DNA of 64,000 nucleotides. It comes from Budorcas taxicolor (Eukaryota; Chordata; Mammalia; Artiodactyla; Bovidae). The notes below the pieces were generated by a model that was given only the letters and a program-made list of their open reading frames with translations, searched no databases and had not been told where the DNA came from. Position 1 is the first letter of the stretch. Each line of letters begins with the position of its first letter. A program made the translations under genes and the position numbers. Of this stretch, positions 46,050 to 56,742 are shown piece after piece. Where the stretch lies: NCBI RefSeq assembly GCF_023091745.1, contig NC_068915.1:53564001-53628000 (forward strand), in the 5' to 3' direction.

Positions 46050-46992
46050 CAGTTCAGTTCAGTTCAGTCACTCAGTTGTGTCTAACTCTTTGCGACCCCA
46101 TGAATCGCAGCTCGCCAGGCCTCCCTGTCCATCACCAACTCCTGGAGTTCACTCAGGTCCATCGAATCAGTGATGCCATCCAGCCAAATCATCCTCTGTC
46201 GTCCCCTTCTCCTCCTGCCCCCAATCCCTCCCAGTATCAGAGTCTTTTTCAATGAGTCAACTCTTCTCATGAGGTGGCCAAAGTACTGGAGTTTCAGCTT
46301 TAGCATCATTCCTTCCAATGAACACCCAGGGCTAATCTCCTTTAGAACGGACTGGTTGGATCTCCTTGCCATCCAAGGGACTCTCAAGAGTCTTCTCCAA
46401 CACCACACCTCAAAAGCATCAATTCTTCAGCACGCAGCCTTCTTCACAGTCCAACTGTCACATCCATACATGACCACTGGAAAAACCATAGCCTTGACTA
46501 GACAGGCCTTTGTTGGCAAAGTAACATCTCTGCTTTTCAATATGCTATCTAGGTTGGTCATAACTTTTCTTCCAAGAAGTGAGCGTCTTTTAATTTCAAT
46601 GCTGCAGTCACCATCTGCAGTGATTTTTGAACCCCCAAAAATAAAGTCTGACACTGTTTCCACTGTTTCCCCATCTATTTCCCATGAAGTGATGGGACCA
46701 GATGCCATGATCTTCATTTTCTGAATGTTGAGCTTTAAGCCAACCTTTTCACTCCCCTTTTTCACTTTCACCAAGAGGCTCTTTAGTTCCTCTTCACTTT
46801 CTGCCATAAGGGTGGTGTCATCTGCATATCTGAGGTTATTGATATTTCTCCTGGCACTCTTGATTCTAGTTATGCTTCTTCCAGCCTGCGTTTCTCATGA
46901 TGTACTCTGCATATAAGTTAAATAGGCAGGGTGACAGTATACAGCCTTGACGTACTCCTTTTCCTATTTGGAACCAGTCTGTTGTTCCATGT
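46050..46992 (-). mobile_element. BovB LINE, 5'-truncated, well-preserved frame
   Basis: From 'cagttcagttcagttcagtc' to the RT region at 46992. On the minus strand the frame is continuous from 46807 to 46082 except for one TGA (46429-46427), a CGA in the copy at 6053. It covers 'MAESEEELKSLLVKV', the K-type linker and the whole C-terminal segment to 'AIHGVAKS'. Upstream of 46807 a frame shift and a small deletion near 46860-46890 separate it from the YADD region. Confidence 0.95.
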
Positions 46993-47972
46993 ACTTTCAA
47001 CCGAAAATAAAATACAATTTATTATCTAAAATATCCAAAAGTGTTGTTACAAAAACTGTTCAATACATCAGCTATCCAGGTGACTGGTTATTAAAACTGA
47101 CATTGTCTATTGAAAACAGTCCTTTCATTCTTATACCCATTGGTTAAATATATGTGTCAATACTAATCTTTAATGAATTGTAGCATTTGACAGTTACTAT
47201 AAAAATTTTCATATTAATCAATAAAAGCTTACCCTATTAATTTTAGATTTATATTATAATAATATTAACATATAAATTTTAAAACAAACTTTTGTTTTAT
47301 TACTCTTTAATATGAGGCCAGCTTTAAGGGACATTTTCTGAGAAGTTATGATCACATACACAATAAAATAATATTTAACATATAATTATGGATTCAAATG
47401 TTAGAATAATTCTTTAGAAAAAACAGAAGTGTTAGACATTATATTAGAATAGTATGTGAGTGTTATTATGTTTGCAATATAAAAACAAAGTTACAGAGTA
47501 TAGGAAAAGCGAAATAGAGAAGTAGAAAGAATTATAGGAGTGCTAGCTCCTCATACATCATCTAAAATTGTTGGAATATTGAACAGATATTTCAAGACTT
47601 TACTTAAAGGTAAAAGATAACTGGAAGCACTAAAATAATAACTGTCAAAAACTGAAAGAGAAGAAAGGGGAAGGAATGGATAATTGAAATGAATCCTCAT
47701 CTGTCATGTCAAACATGGTTGCCTCTATTACTATAAACTATAATGCAAAAAAACAAGGTGTTGATTTTTTAAAAAATTAAAAATATAAGGCCAGGTTTTG
47801 TTTTAAATGCTAAACCAGTTTTAATATGTTAATTTGTTTTAAAGTACTATTTTTCTAACTTGCTAAAAATATTTCATAAGTCATTAGCCAAATTTAGATG
47901 AATGCTCCCAGAAGTCATATTTAGGTTACTGCTGGTGAAACTCCCTTTCACAATATAAGCTCAGTAGCAACA
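46993..47972. other. No feature seen
   Basis: Very AT-rich. Nothing recognised. Confidence 0.5.
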
Positions 47973-48456
47973 CAGTAGTTTCCACTTATCCATGGGGAAT
48001 ATATCCCAAAACATCCAATGGATTCCTGAAATCATGGACAGAACCAAATCCTATATGTACTATAAATTTTCTTACATATGCACACCTATGATAAAGTTTA
48101 ATTTATAGTCACAGTAAGAGAATATGTAAATTGCCAGTATCATTATTCTTGCACTTTGGGACCATTATTAAGTAAAATAAGGGTACTGCAATACTTTGAC
48201 AATCTGAGAACCATACCTACTGACTAATGTTTGGGGAGTGTATGGTGATACACTTGACAAAGGGGTGATTCTTGCCCTGGGAGGAAGGACAGAGCAGGAG
48301 GGTGCAAGATCCCATTATACTATTCAGACCAGCATGTGCATTAAAACCTACATGTTGTTTATCTTTGGAAATTTTCATTTTTTAATTTTGGACCATGGTT
48401 CACTGCAGGAAATTGAAACTGTGGAAAACAAAACCGTGGTTAAGTGGGGACTACTA
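47973..48456. mobile_element. Tigger-family non-autonomous DNA transposon
   Basis: Inverted ends 'cagtagtttccacttatcca' and, reversed, 'tagtagtccccacttaacca'. Inside lie 'gataaagtttaatttatagt' and 'gcaggaaattgaaactgtgg'. TA at 48457-48458 is the expected target site on the right. About 484 bp with no transposase remnant. Old. Confidence 0.82.
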
Positions 48457-48537
48457 TATATTACTGTATATAATTTTATCTCGCAGTAGGATCTGGCTAT
48501 ACTTTCTTATCTACTTGACTATGATAAAGTATAATAT

Positions 48538-48763
48538 CGGGGCATTCACATGGTGCTAGTGTAAAGAACTCACACGACAATGCAGGAAACATAAGAGACA
48601 TGGGTTTGATCCCTGGGTTGGGAAGATCTGTTGGAGAATCGACTCCAATATTCTTTCTTGGAGAATCTCATGGACAGGGGAACCTGATAGGCTACAGTCC
48701 ATAGATTTGCACAAAAGCAGGCAGGACTGAAGCAACTTAGCGCGCGCACACACACACACACAA
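48538..48763 (+). mobile_element. Bov-tA SINE with dinucleotide tail
   Basis: Degenerate head 'ggcattcacatggtgctagt', body with a small deletion ('tggagaatcgactccaatat'), and an end running into (GC)4(AC)n at about 48740-48762. 'tataatat' on both sides (48530-48537, 48764-48771) is a likely TSD. Confidence 0.9.
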
Positions 48764-48771
48764 TATAATAT

Positions 48772-49886
48772 TTGAATAATGTTCTTAGCAAAACCCATGT
48801 GTCTTTTCATTATTTATAATACTGAACAATTACATTTTACCTTCTCTTTTCTATAATGTTAGTATTAACTTTTACTGGAAAAGCAGAGTACTGTAATAAC
48901 TGCCTCACTCACCTCTGTAGAAAGAAATCAAAACAAATTCAAACTAACACCACCACAACACAAGACAATTTGATCAGGAATATATCTAGATTACATCAAT
49001 GAAATGCAAGACTCTGAAGATAAACTCATCTTCTTTTTCTCCTTTCTGTATTTTACTAACTTTTTAAAAGATAGTTTTATTAATGGTACTGCCCTTATTC
49101 TTAGGACACATGCAGGGAAGATAAGAGAAATATGATGTACTAGGTTCAATGATATCTCACCCCAGCAGAGAAAATTACAATTGTCAGTTATGATAGAGGC
49201 AGGCAGCTGGTCCTGGACTTAATAATATAACCCTACAAGAAAGAAGCCTAAGGCAAAGCTTGTAGTTGGAAAGTAAAAACAAAAGGAATACATTGAAAAA
49301 TTCACTTTATTTGTTCCTGTGATCAGTCATCAAAAGGTTTTTGTCAAGATTGGTGGCACTATTAGTGTTCAATGGCACCTATGAGAACTATCACAATAGG
49401 AAGTGAACCTGGCCTTGATCTCCTTGTTTCCAAGTATATGCAAATACATGGATTTTCAGAAATCTCTAGGAATGAGAGCTGCTTATCAGGTTGCTCTCAG
49501 GTGAGTCATTTGACTTTTCTTTTTTAATTTAGCCCCCATGGATATGAAATGAAAGTAAAAATTGAAGACACAAAATAAAAGCCTGAAACATGACTTATTT
49601 CAGTTAATTTCTCATTTTATTTCAATAGATACCAGTAAATTAAAGCTTTTTCAATTTCCCCCACTAGTCCTACTGAATCTCTGAATGTTGGAATTTAAGC
49701 ATAGTTAGAGAGAGTTCTTTAAAGCATAAACTCAGATATATACATTGACCTCAAATAATAATCTTCTTAATATTTACACTTATTTACTTTTAAAATAGTA
49801 TTGAAGAATGAACAGGTTGGCATTCATCTTCCATCTACACATGGAGAAATTCCAGTGCTAATTATGGGATCTAGACATGACATTTT
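48772..49886. other. No feature seen
   Basis: Unassigned AT-rich DNA of about 1.1 kb. No open frame of note. Confidence 0.5.
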
Positions 49887-49960
49887 CATTCTTTCAGTCT
49901 CAACTTCATCTTCTTTAAAATGGAAGGCTTCAACAAGATGATTCTTAAAGCATCTTCTTA
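49887..49960 (+). mobile_element. MIR fragment
   Basis: 'cagtctcaacttcatcttct' with 'taaaatggaaggcttcaaca' corresponds to the central MIR block 'cctcatctgtaaaatggg'. Short and diverged. Confidence 0.5.
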
Positions 49961-50095
49961 ATATAAGATATGAAATTATTTGAGCAAATTTTTTAGTGTA
50001 AAAAGGACTAAGATAACTATGTGCTCTGAGTGTTTGGAATCATTCTTATTTTATGCACACAGTCGCTTAACTTCCATTCCGTTTTTCACATCTTG

Positions 50096-50285
50096 TTGCT
50101 GCTAATAGTCAAAGTGTTTAGAGTGTTTTCTGTGTTCCAATTACTGTTCTAAAACATCACATGGCTTATTTTGTCATTCTTACAATAGCTCTGAGGGAGA
50201 TATTGTTACTCTTATGACCCTCTTACAGATGAAGGAGAGAAAGTTCAACTAGCTCAAGGTCACAGAACTCGTAAGTGGGAAAAGA
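50096..50285 (-). mobile_element. MIR SINE
   Basis: 'ctgtgttccaattactgttc', 'cagatgaaggagagaaagtt' and 'caaggtcacagaactcgtaa' follow the reversed MIR consensus. Better kept than the other MIR pieces here. Confidence 0.72.
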
Positions 50286-50723
50286 GATAGTTAATAAACT
50301 CACTCTAAAAGACATGTCATTGCTCTCATAATACTGTTTCCTGCCAAGGATGACTAAAAAAAAGCAAGCACCAAGTCTTATGCATACCCATGGCCATTAC
50401 AGAAGTTCATTCCTTTAGAGATTCTGTCTATAAAATGTAACAGAAAGTAGCACATTAAAAGATTAGGTTCAAAGGGTCAGAGGAAAATAGAAATATAAGA
50501 TTTTGTCTTAAAACAAAAAAGAATTTCCAAGAATAGTGGACAACAATGTCGAATGATACAGTTTTTGAATAGGACTTAAGATTTCAAAGGTCTGATAATT
50601 AGAAATTGTTGGTGGCTTTTGAGGGAGAAGGTTCACTAGTGTAACTGATAAGAAAGGAGATTTAAGTTAGTTGATTAGCATATAAAAAGGGGAGGAAGAA
50701 CTTTCATAGAGAAAAATTATGTT
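50286..50723. other. No feature seen
   Basis: Unassigned sequence up to the BovB. Nothing recognised. Confidence 0.5.
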
Positions 50724-51195
50724 TATTTACTTTGCCAACAAAGGTCCCTCTGGTCAAAGCTATGGTTTTTCCAGTAGTCATGTATGGATGTGAAAGTTGG
50801 ACTATAAAGAAAGCTGAATACAGAAGAATTAATGCTTTTGAAATGTGGTATTGGTGAAGACTCTTGAGAGTCCCTTGGACAACAAGGAGACCAAACCAGT
50901 CAATCCTAAAGGATATCAGTCCTGAATATTTACTAGAAGGACTGATGCTGCAGCTCCAATACTTTAGCCACCTGAAGTGAAGAACTGACTCATTGGAAAA
51001 GACCCTGGTGCTGGGAAAGATTGAAGGAGGCAGGAGGAGGAAGGCGATGACAGAGGATGAGATGGTTGGATGGCATCACCAACTTGATGGACATGAGTTT
51101 GAGCAACCTCTGGGTGTTGATGATGAACAGGGAAGCCTGGCATGCTGCAGTCCATAGGGTCACAAAGAGTTGGACACAACTGTTTGACTGAATTG
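50724..51195 (+). mobile_element. BovB LINE 3' end
   Basis: About 470 bp starting at 'actttgccaacaaaggtccc'. Moderately diverged. It has AGA where many copies have TGA, and a ~12-bp deletion near 50950. It ends 'gactgaattg' directly against a reversed SINE. Confidence 0.92.
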
Positions 51196-51403
51196 TGAAA
51201 GTGAAGTGGCTCAGTCGTGTCCAACTCTTTGTGACCCCATGGACTGTAGCCTACCAGGCTCCTCCCTCCATGGGATTCTCCAGGCAAGAGTACTGGAGCG
51301 GGTTGCCATTTCCTTCTCCAACGGATCTTCCCAACCCAGGGATCAAACCCTGGTCTCCTGCATTCCAGGCAGACACTTTAACCTCTGAGCCACCAGGGAA
51401 GTC
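51196..51403 (-). mobile_element. Bov-tA SINE, full length, abutting a BovB tail
   Basis: 'tgaaagtgaagtggctcag' to the reversed head 'gagccaccagggaagtc'. Little diverged. It appears to have landed in the (gaact)-like tail of the BovB, since 'gaactgatg' follows it. Confidence 0.94.
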
Positions 51404-52924
51404 GAACTGATGCTTATTTAAGATATTTATACAGAAAAGGGAAAGAAAGAAGTGATATTTATTAGGGCTATTTGTAAAGGATATGGCTTGTTTCTTTAAT
51501 GGACATAATCGAAAATAAAGTAACTAATCTGGCAGAAAATTTTAAGACAGATCTTTGAAGAAGTACAAAGGAAAGGTCTTTGGAGGGGAAACTAGTCAGT
51601 TCCCCTCTACCGCCACTCAGAGTCAGTGCAATAGGGATAAAGAGAAAGGAGGATAGAGATCTTAAAGTTTTTGAGTTCACACTCAAATGCTTCTATTTCC
51701 TTGGGAAAGTCAACTAGGTCAGCTGCTGTTGATGAACGTCAGCTAATTTGCTCCTCTCATTGTCTAGTGCAGACACAGAGGAAATATTTTCCTCAGGTCT
51801 TTTCCTTTAGATCTCATGTAATTAAAATTCCCATTTTTGTATTAGAATTGATGTTAGCAAGCAAAACACTTAAGTATAAATTTATAAGACTGTATAAGTT
51901 ATGTTTTATTTATTTAAGAAAATCAGAGAAGTGACAAAGTTGAGATCAGAGTATTGAAATGGTGAAAAAAATGTTAGATATATCCTCAGAAAGATATTCG
52001 AGGCTTTCAGGGCTGGATAGAATTTAGTATTTAATAATCATCACTTATTTAACAGCTATGGATATAGCAGTTCTGAAAATCTATGGGAAATAGGGATATA
52101 AAGATAGAAAACATTAATACTTGCTCATTGAAATGCTACAATGTAAAAGTTACTTTGACAGAATCTTGAAGTTACAAAAATAATAAAACCATGACTTTTT
52201 AAACCCTCAAATGAATAATAATTTGTACCCATTTATTTATTCATAATTTATACTGGAGCAAATCAATACTATTGACAATGCTATTAAAATTAATACATAA
52301 TTTTAATATAAAAGAGGTTTTTTTGTATTCAATTTAGATCACAGGGATAGAGTTCATGTAAACTTTGAATTAGTCAAAAAATATGTTACAGGACATTTTC
52401 ACCAAAATTTAAGTACAATACAAAAGTCAGGGGAAAGCACAAGTAGGTGATTGGTTTTCTACAATTTGAAGGTTGTTCTTCAGTCTATTTCCTAAAAGAT
52501 GCAATCTCAGACCTTGTGGGAGAGGTTGAATTTGGATATTTAGAATGAGGAGAAGTGTTTTAGTTGAATGAAATATTGTGAACAAAGTTATAATTGGGGG
52601 AAATTATTTAGGCTCACAAAGTTGATTTTATACACTTTAATTATGCTGGAGGACAGGGTATGAGAAACCAACTTGATGCCAGATTGAAAGATGTGTTAAG
52701 GTGTTTGGATATTTTATATTATGTGTTTTAATCAAATTTTGAGCAGTGTGTTAGCATTAGAAGTGTGCTTCAAGTGTTACTCACTTTGTTTTCTCTTTTC
52801 TCCTTTGACCTACCTCTGTCCCAAAGTAAAGTTAACTTAAATTTACATTTTAACAATAAACACATTTATCTATTGCAGTATTTACCCATAATATTTTTAT
52901 TACCCGTTTCCCTATGGGATACTA
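51404..52924. other. No feature seen
   Basis: 1.5 kb AT-rich. Two short open frames near 51468-51934 have no domain. No repeat recognised. Confidence 0.45.
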
Positions 52925-53045
52925 CCACTGAATTTTAAACTGCTCAAAGGTAGAGACTAATTTTTACTTATCTCTGATTTCCAAGTATACAGTATAGTGC
53001 CGAGCATATTTCAGAGTTCAGTATATTAATTAAATTATTAATGAA
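52925..53045 (+). mobile_element. L2 LINE 3' end
   Basis: 'actgctcaaaggtagagact', 'ttatctctgatttccaagta' and 'agtatagtgccgagcatatt' match the terminal L2 order (summary of use, then 'cagtgcctggcaca'). Diverged. Confidence 0.58.
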
Positions 53046-54825
53046 AATTTATTTATACATAAGATAGATATTAAATCCAATAGAAGTGTGAAAGAATTGG
53101 AATGAGTAGTGTAGATGATAATTTGTCAATCTAAGAAAAAATTGCAACATTTTATTTAAACCAACTTTGAGGATATAACCCAGGAAGAGCCTCTCAGAAA
53201 GTGCTGAAAACTGTTCCACTTGTTAGAAGCGAAGATACAGTTTATGCAAAATTTTTGAGACAGAGGGCTGAATAGCAAATGTATTACTCACAGTTTGTGT
53301 AATACAGATGTAAGCTCCATTTTGGTGGGTCCTGTGACTCCTTACAAGATCAAGAAGGAATATTATCTTTCAAGGAGTTGTCTTGTTGATCCTGGGAGAA
53401 TGTTGCTTTTTATGGTTGAATATGTTTTCCTGCCAATGGGAGGATGCAAATACATAATGCAGAGTTGGGGGAGAGAAGAGGCTAAAGGGCAGAAAATTTT
53501 TATGCTAAATTTTTCTTGTCTTGAAATAAAATATAAATTTTATTTCACAGTAGAAAATGTCATTTGCCTGTAGGAAGGTAACTTTTATTGTTCTCTAGTT
53601 TACAACATACCTCTAAGGTACAAATTTATTGTTAGCTTTCTCCTCTGTCTACAACCAGGCAAGAAAAAGCTATGTTCTTCAGTCTACTATTCTACAGTTC
53701 TACTTTATTATTATTTGGATGTTCTTCCTACTTTTATAGGGCTAGGATGACAGCTTCCAGGAGAGCTCTGAGGTAACTATTCCTTATGATCAAGATGGCC
53801 TTCATATTTCCCTCAGCTTGGCTAAATGTTAGATGGCCTTCTTCCTGCCTCTATGTCCTAAACTACTCACCACTCCAATCCTTCAGGTATCCAGATAGCC
53901 TAACCACAGAGGTCTCTCTCTTTCCTTTCCTTAGAGCATTTACTTTAGAAAATTTAGTGTGTCTACTTCATTGTCACTTCTTCTCTGCCCCTTTGAAGTG
54001 TGGATTTTTTTTAGAGTCTCTTTCCAGCTTTACAACGTAGAACTATCTTTCTCAGGGACATGGGAGGCATCCCTGTGAAATGTAATAATCAAAGAAGATA
54101 CTGACTCAGACTCCCCATTGCTGTGAGAGGTCAGGGGCCTAACTTCAGTGATATTTTTACAAAGTTTTCAAGTTACCTCCTGTCATAAGAAAAGGTGGAA
54201 GTTTACTTTCTGTTTGGGTATGTCCAGTTAGCAATTCAGGTGTCCTACAATCCCTCAAATGCCAGGTCTTCAAAATTCTCTCACTCTCTGTCTCAACAGA
54301 GCTGAGTTCAGACTATGCATGGGTCTCTCCTACTGCAAACACCTTGAATAATATTTCTTCTCTGTTTAACTTTGGTACAGTTTTTTTGCTATGACATTTA
54401 CCTCAAAAATACCTGGAATAAGTGAGCTAGTATTGAAGCTTTGGGACCAAACTTCTCACTTCTCCCTTGACTCCTCATTTATACTGTCATCTTTTCATAC
54501 TTCCCCTTATCTTGAATTGGTAAAACACTATATTATCTTTGAGAATGGATTGGAAGTAGGAAAATCAAACCTTTTTGCTGGCATTTATTCTATATGGATA
54601 TGACAGTGCAAGAAGAAAGGGCTTCCTCAAGTAACTCAGCAAACCTCTAATGTGTTTGAATTTACAGCCTTGTGGGTGATACAATATTCCTTTGAACTCT
54701 TTTTGCCTAGTTTCTCAGTAGAATTTCTATTAATAGCTCTGGAAACAAAAATTACATGTTAGAGGACAGAGATTGGCTATCCTTAATACTTGGTCTATTA
54801 TATATCATTTTATTTAGCCACAACT
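53046..54825. other. Mostly unassigned; a repeat-like block at 54040-54400
   Basis: At 54040-54400 a GC-richer block ('gaagatactgactcagactc', 'gagaggtcaggggcctaact') looks like an old dispersed repeat that I cannot name. The open frames at 53295-53573 and 53786-54040 show no domain. Confidence 0.35.
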
Positions 54826-54838
54826 ATAATGAATCCCA

Positions 54839-54969
54839 GAGAAGGGCCTGGCAACCCATTTTAGTATTCTTGCCTAGAGAAGGTTATGGACAGAGAAGCC
54901 TGGAGAGCTACAGTCCACAGGGTTGCAAAGAGTCTAGCATTACTGAAGTGACTTAACATGCACACATGC
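54839..54969 (+). mobile_element. Headless BovA SINE with TSD
   Basis: 'gagaagggcctggcaaccc' to 'actgaagtgacttaacatgc'. Perfect 13-bp TSD 'ataatgaatccca' at 54826-54838 and 54970-54982. Confidence 0.95.
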
Positions 54970-54982
54970 ATAATGAATCCCA

Positions 54983-55670
54983 AATTTCTTCATAATTCAA
55001 CAGTTAATTAAGGAAGATCTGCCTTAGAGTTATGAGAGTGAAATAAAAATGCAAAAGACATTTTAGAAATCAAAATAAATTATTTTTCAAAATATACAAT
55101 TTAAGTAAACAAGATAAGGACTACATTTTCCTTCTCTAAAGAACATAGTAGAATTGTGGAGACAGGATAAAAAAAATTAAAAGTCTAATGGTTGATCTAT
55201 ATGATTTGAAATAACAGGTGGTAAATATCCATTCATAACACAAACATTTTTCTGTGTATAAATGATGGAGGTCATACAATTCAAATCAGAAGTTGGACAA
55301 TTCATTTAAACTGGGGTGGATTGCATAAGATCATAGAAAAATATTGAATTTATTTTTATTTAGGACAAAGAACAAGAACTAGATCAAGTATTTCCAAGTT
55401 AAAGTATATTACGAACAAAGCTGAAGAGGGAAAGGGGAATAGTGAACAGAATATTTTGATTGCAGCAAGCCTGCCATAGTGAAAATCAACAACCAAAGTA
55501 CAGCAGGAGAATTCTGAAGAAAGAAAGGAATCAGCAACCAAATTCAGAGTTAGATAAGCTGAAGAAGGTGAAGATAAAGTTCTCTGGGAACCACAGCAAG
55601 TAACGACTTCCTGCAGAATTTTAGGGAGTAAATTATGATTCTTATTCTCCAAGTTGTTTTATTCAGAGTG
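54983..55670. other. No feature seen
   Basis: AT-rich. An open frame on the minus strand (55356-55652) has no recognisable domain. Confidence 0.45.
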
Positions 55671-56310
55671 TATTGTTTTTGTTCAGTCACCCAGCTGTGA
55701 CCCACTCTTTGTGATCCTGCAGCACTTCATGCCTCTCTGTCCCTCCCCATCTCCTGAAGTTTGCCCAAGTTCATATCAATTGCGTTGGTGATGCCAACAA
55801 GCCATCTCATCCTCTGATGCCCTCTTCACATTCTGTACTCAATCTTTCCCAGCATCAGGATCTTTTCCAATGAGTCAGCTGTTCACATCAGATGAGCAAA
55901 ATACTGGAGCTCCAGCTTCAGCATCAGTCCTTCTAATGAGTATTCAGGGTGGATTTCCCTTAAGTTTGAATTGTTTGATCTCTTTGCTGTTCAAGAGACT
56001 CTCAGGAGTCTTATCCGGAACCACAGTTTGAAGGCACTGATTCTTTTTTGTTCTTCCTTCTTTATAGTCTAGCTCTCACAGCTGCATATGACCACTGGAA
56101 AGACCCTAGCTTTGACTATACAGCCTTTGTTGGCAGACTAATGTCTCTGCTTTTCAACACACTGTCTAGCTTTGTCATAGCTTTCCTGCCAAGAAGCAAT
56201 TGTCTTCTGATTTCATGTCTGCAGTCACCATCCACAGTGCTTTTAGAGCCCTAGAAGAAGAAATCTATCACTTCTTCCACCTTTTACCATTCTATTTGCC
56301 ATGAAGTAAC
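55671..56310 (-). mobile_element. Old BovB LINE, 3' part
   Basis: Starts 'tattgtttttgttcagtcac' (old tail type) and runs through the C-terminal region to the segment near 'tttgccatgaagta', where a SINE is inserted. Strongly diverged, with CAA at the recurrent-stop codon. Confidence 0.9.
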
Positions 56311-56515
56311 TGGACTTTCCCGGTAGCTCAGCTAGTACAGAATCTGCCTGCAGTGTGAGAGTCCTGGGTTCAACCACTGCGTGGGGACTATTCCCTGTAA
56401 AAAAAGGAACAGCTACCACTCCAGTATTCTGGCCTGGAGAATTCCATGGATTGTATAGTCCATGGGGTCACAAAGAGTTAGACATGACTGAGTGACTTTC
56501 AGCTGCTTTCATCAA
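56311..56515 (+). mobile_element. Bov-tA SINE inside BovB
   Basis: Head 'tggactttcccggtagctca', an A7 run in the body (56400-56406), end 'gacatgactgagtgactttc'. It splits the old BovB. A possible TSD is 'actgga' / 'actaga', too weak to rely on. Confidence 0.9.
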
Positions 56516-56742
56516 AGGGACTAGATGCCATGGTCTCAGTTTTTTTTTTTTTTTAAATATTTAGTTTTAAGATAGCTCTTCACACTCATCAAGAGGCTCT
56601 TCCCTTTCTGCCATTAGAGTGGCATCATCCACATATCTGAGTTTGTTGATGTTTTTCCTGCCAATCTTAATTCTAGCTTAGAACTCATTCAGCCCAGCAT
56701 TTCTCATGATGTGCTCAGCATATAGGTTAAATGAACAGAGTA
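56516..56742 (-). mobile_element. Old BovB LINE, continuation
   Basis: 'gggactagatgccatggtct' to 'taggttaaatgaacagagt' carries on the element at 55671-56310 up to just past the RT motif (reversed 'catatctgag'). A T14 run at about 56540-56553 interrupts it. Confidence 0.88.

Noticed and set aside
53295..53573. 92-codon open frame on the plus strand
   Set aside because: No similarity I recognise, no splice or promoter context.
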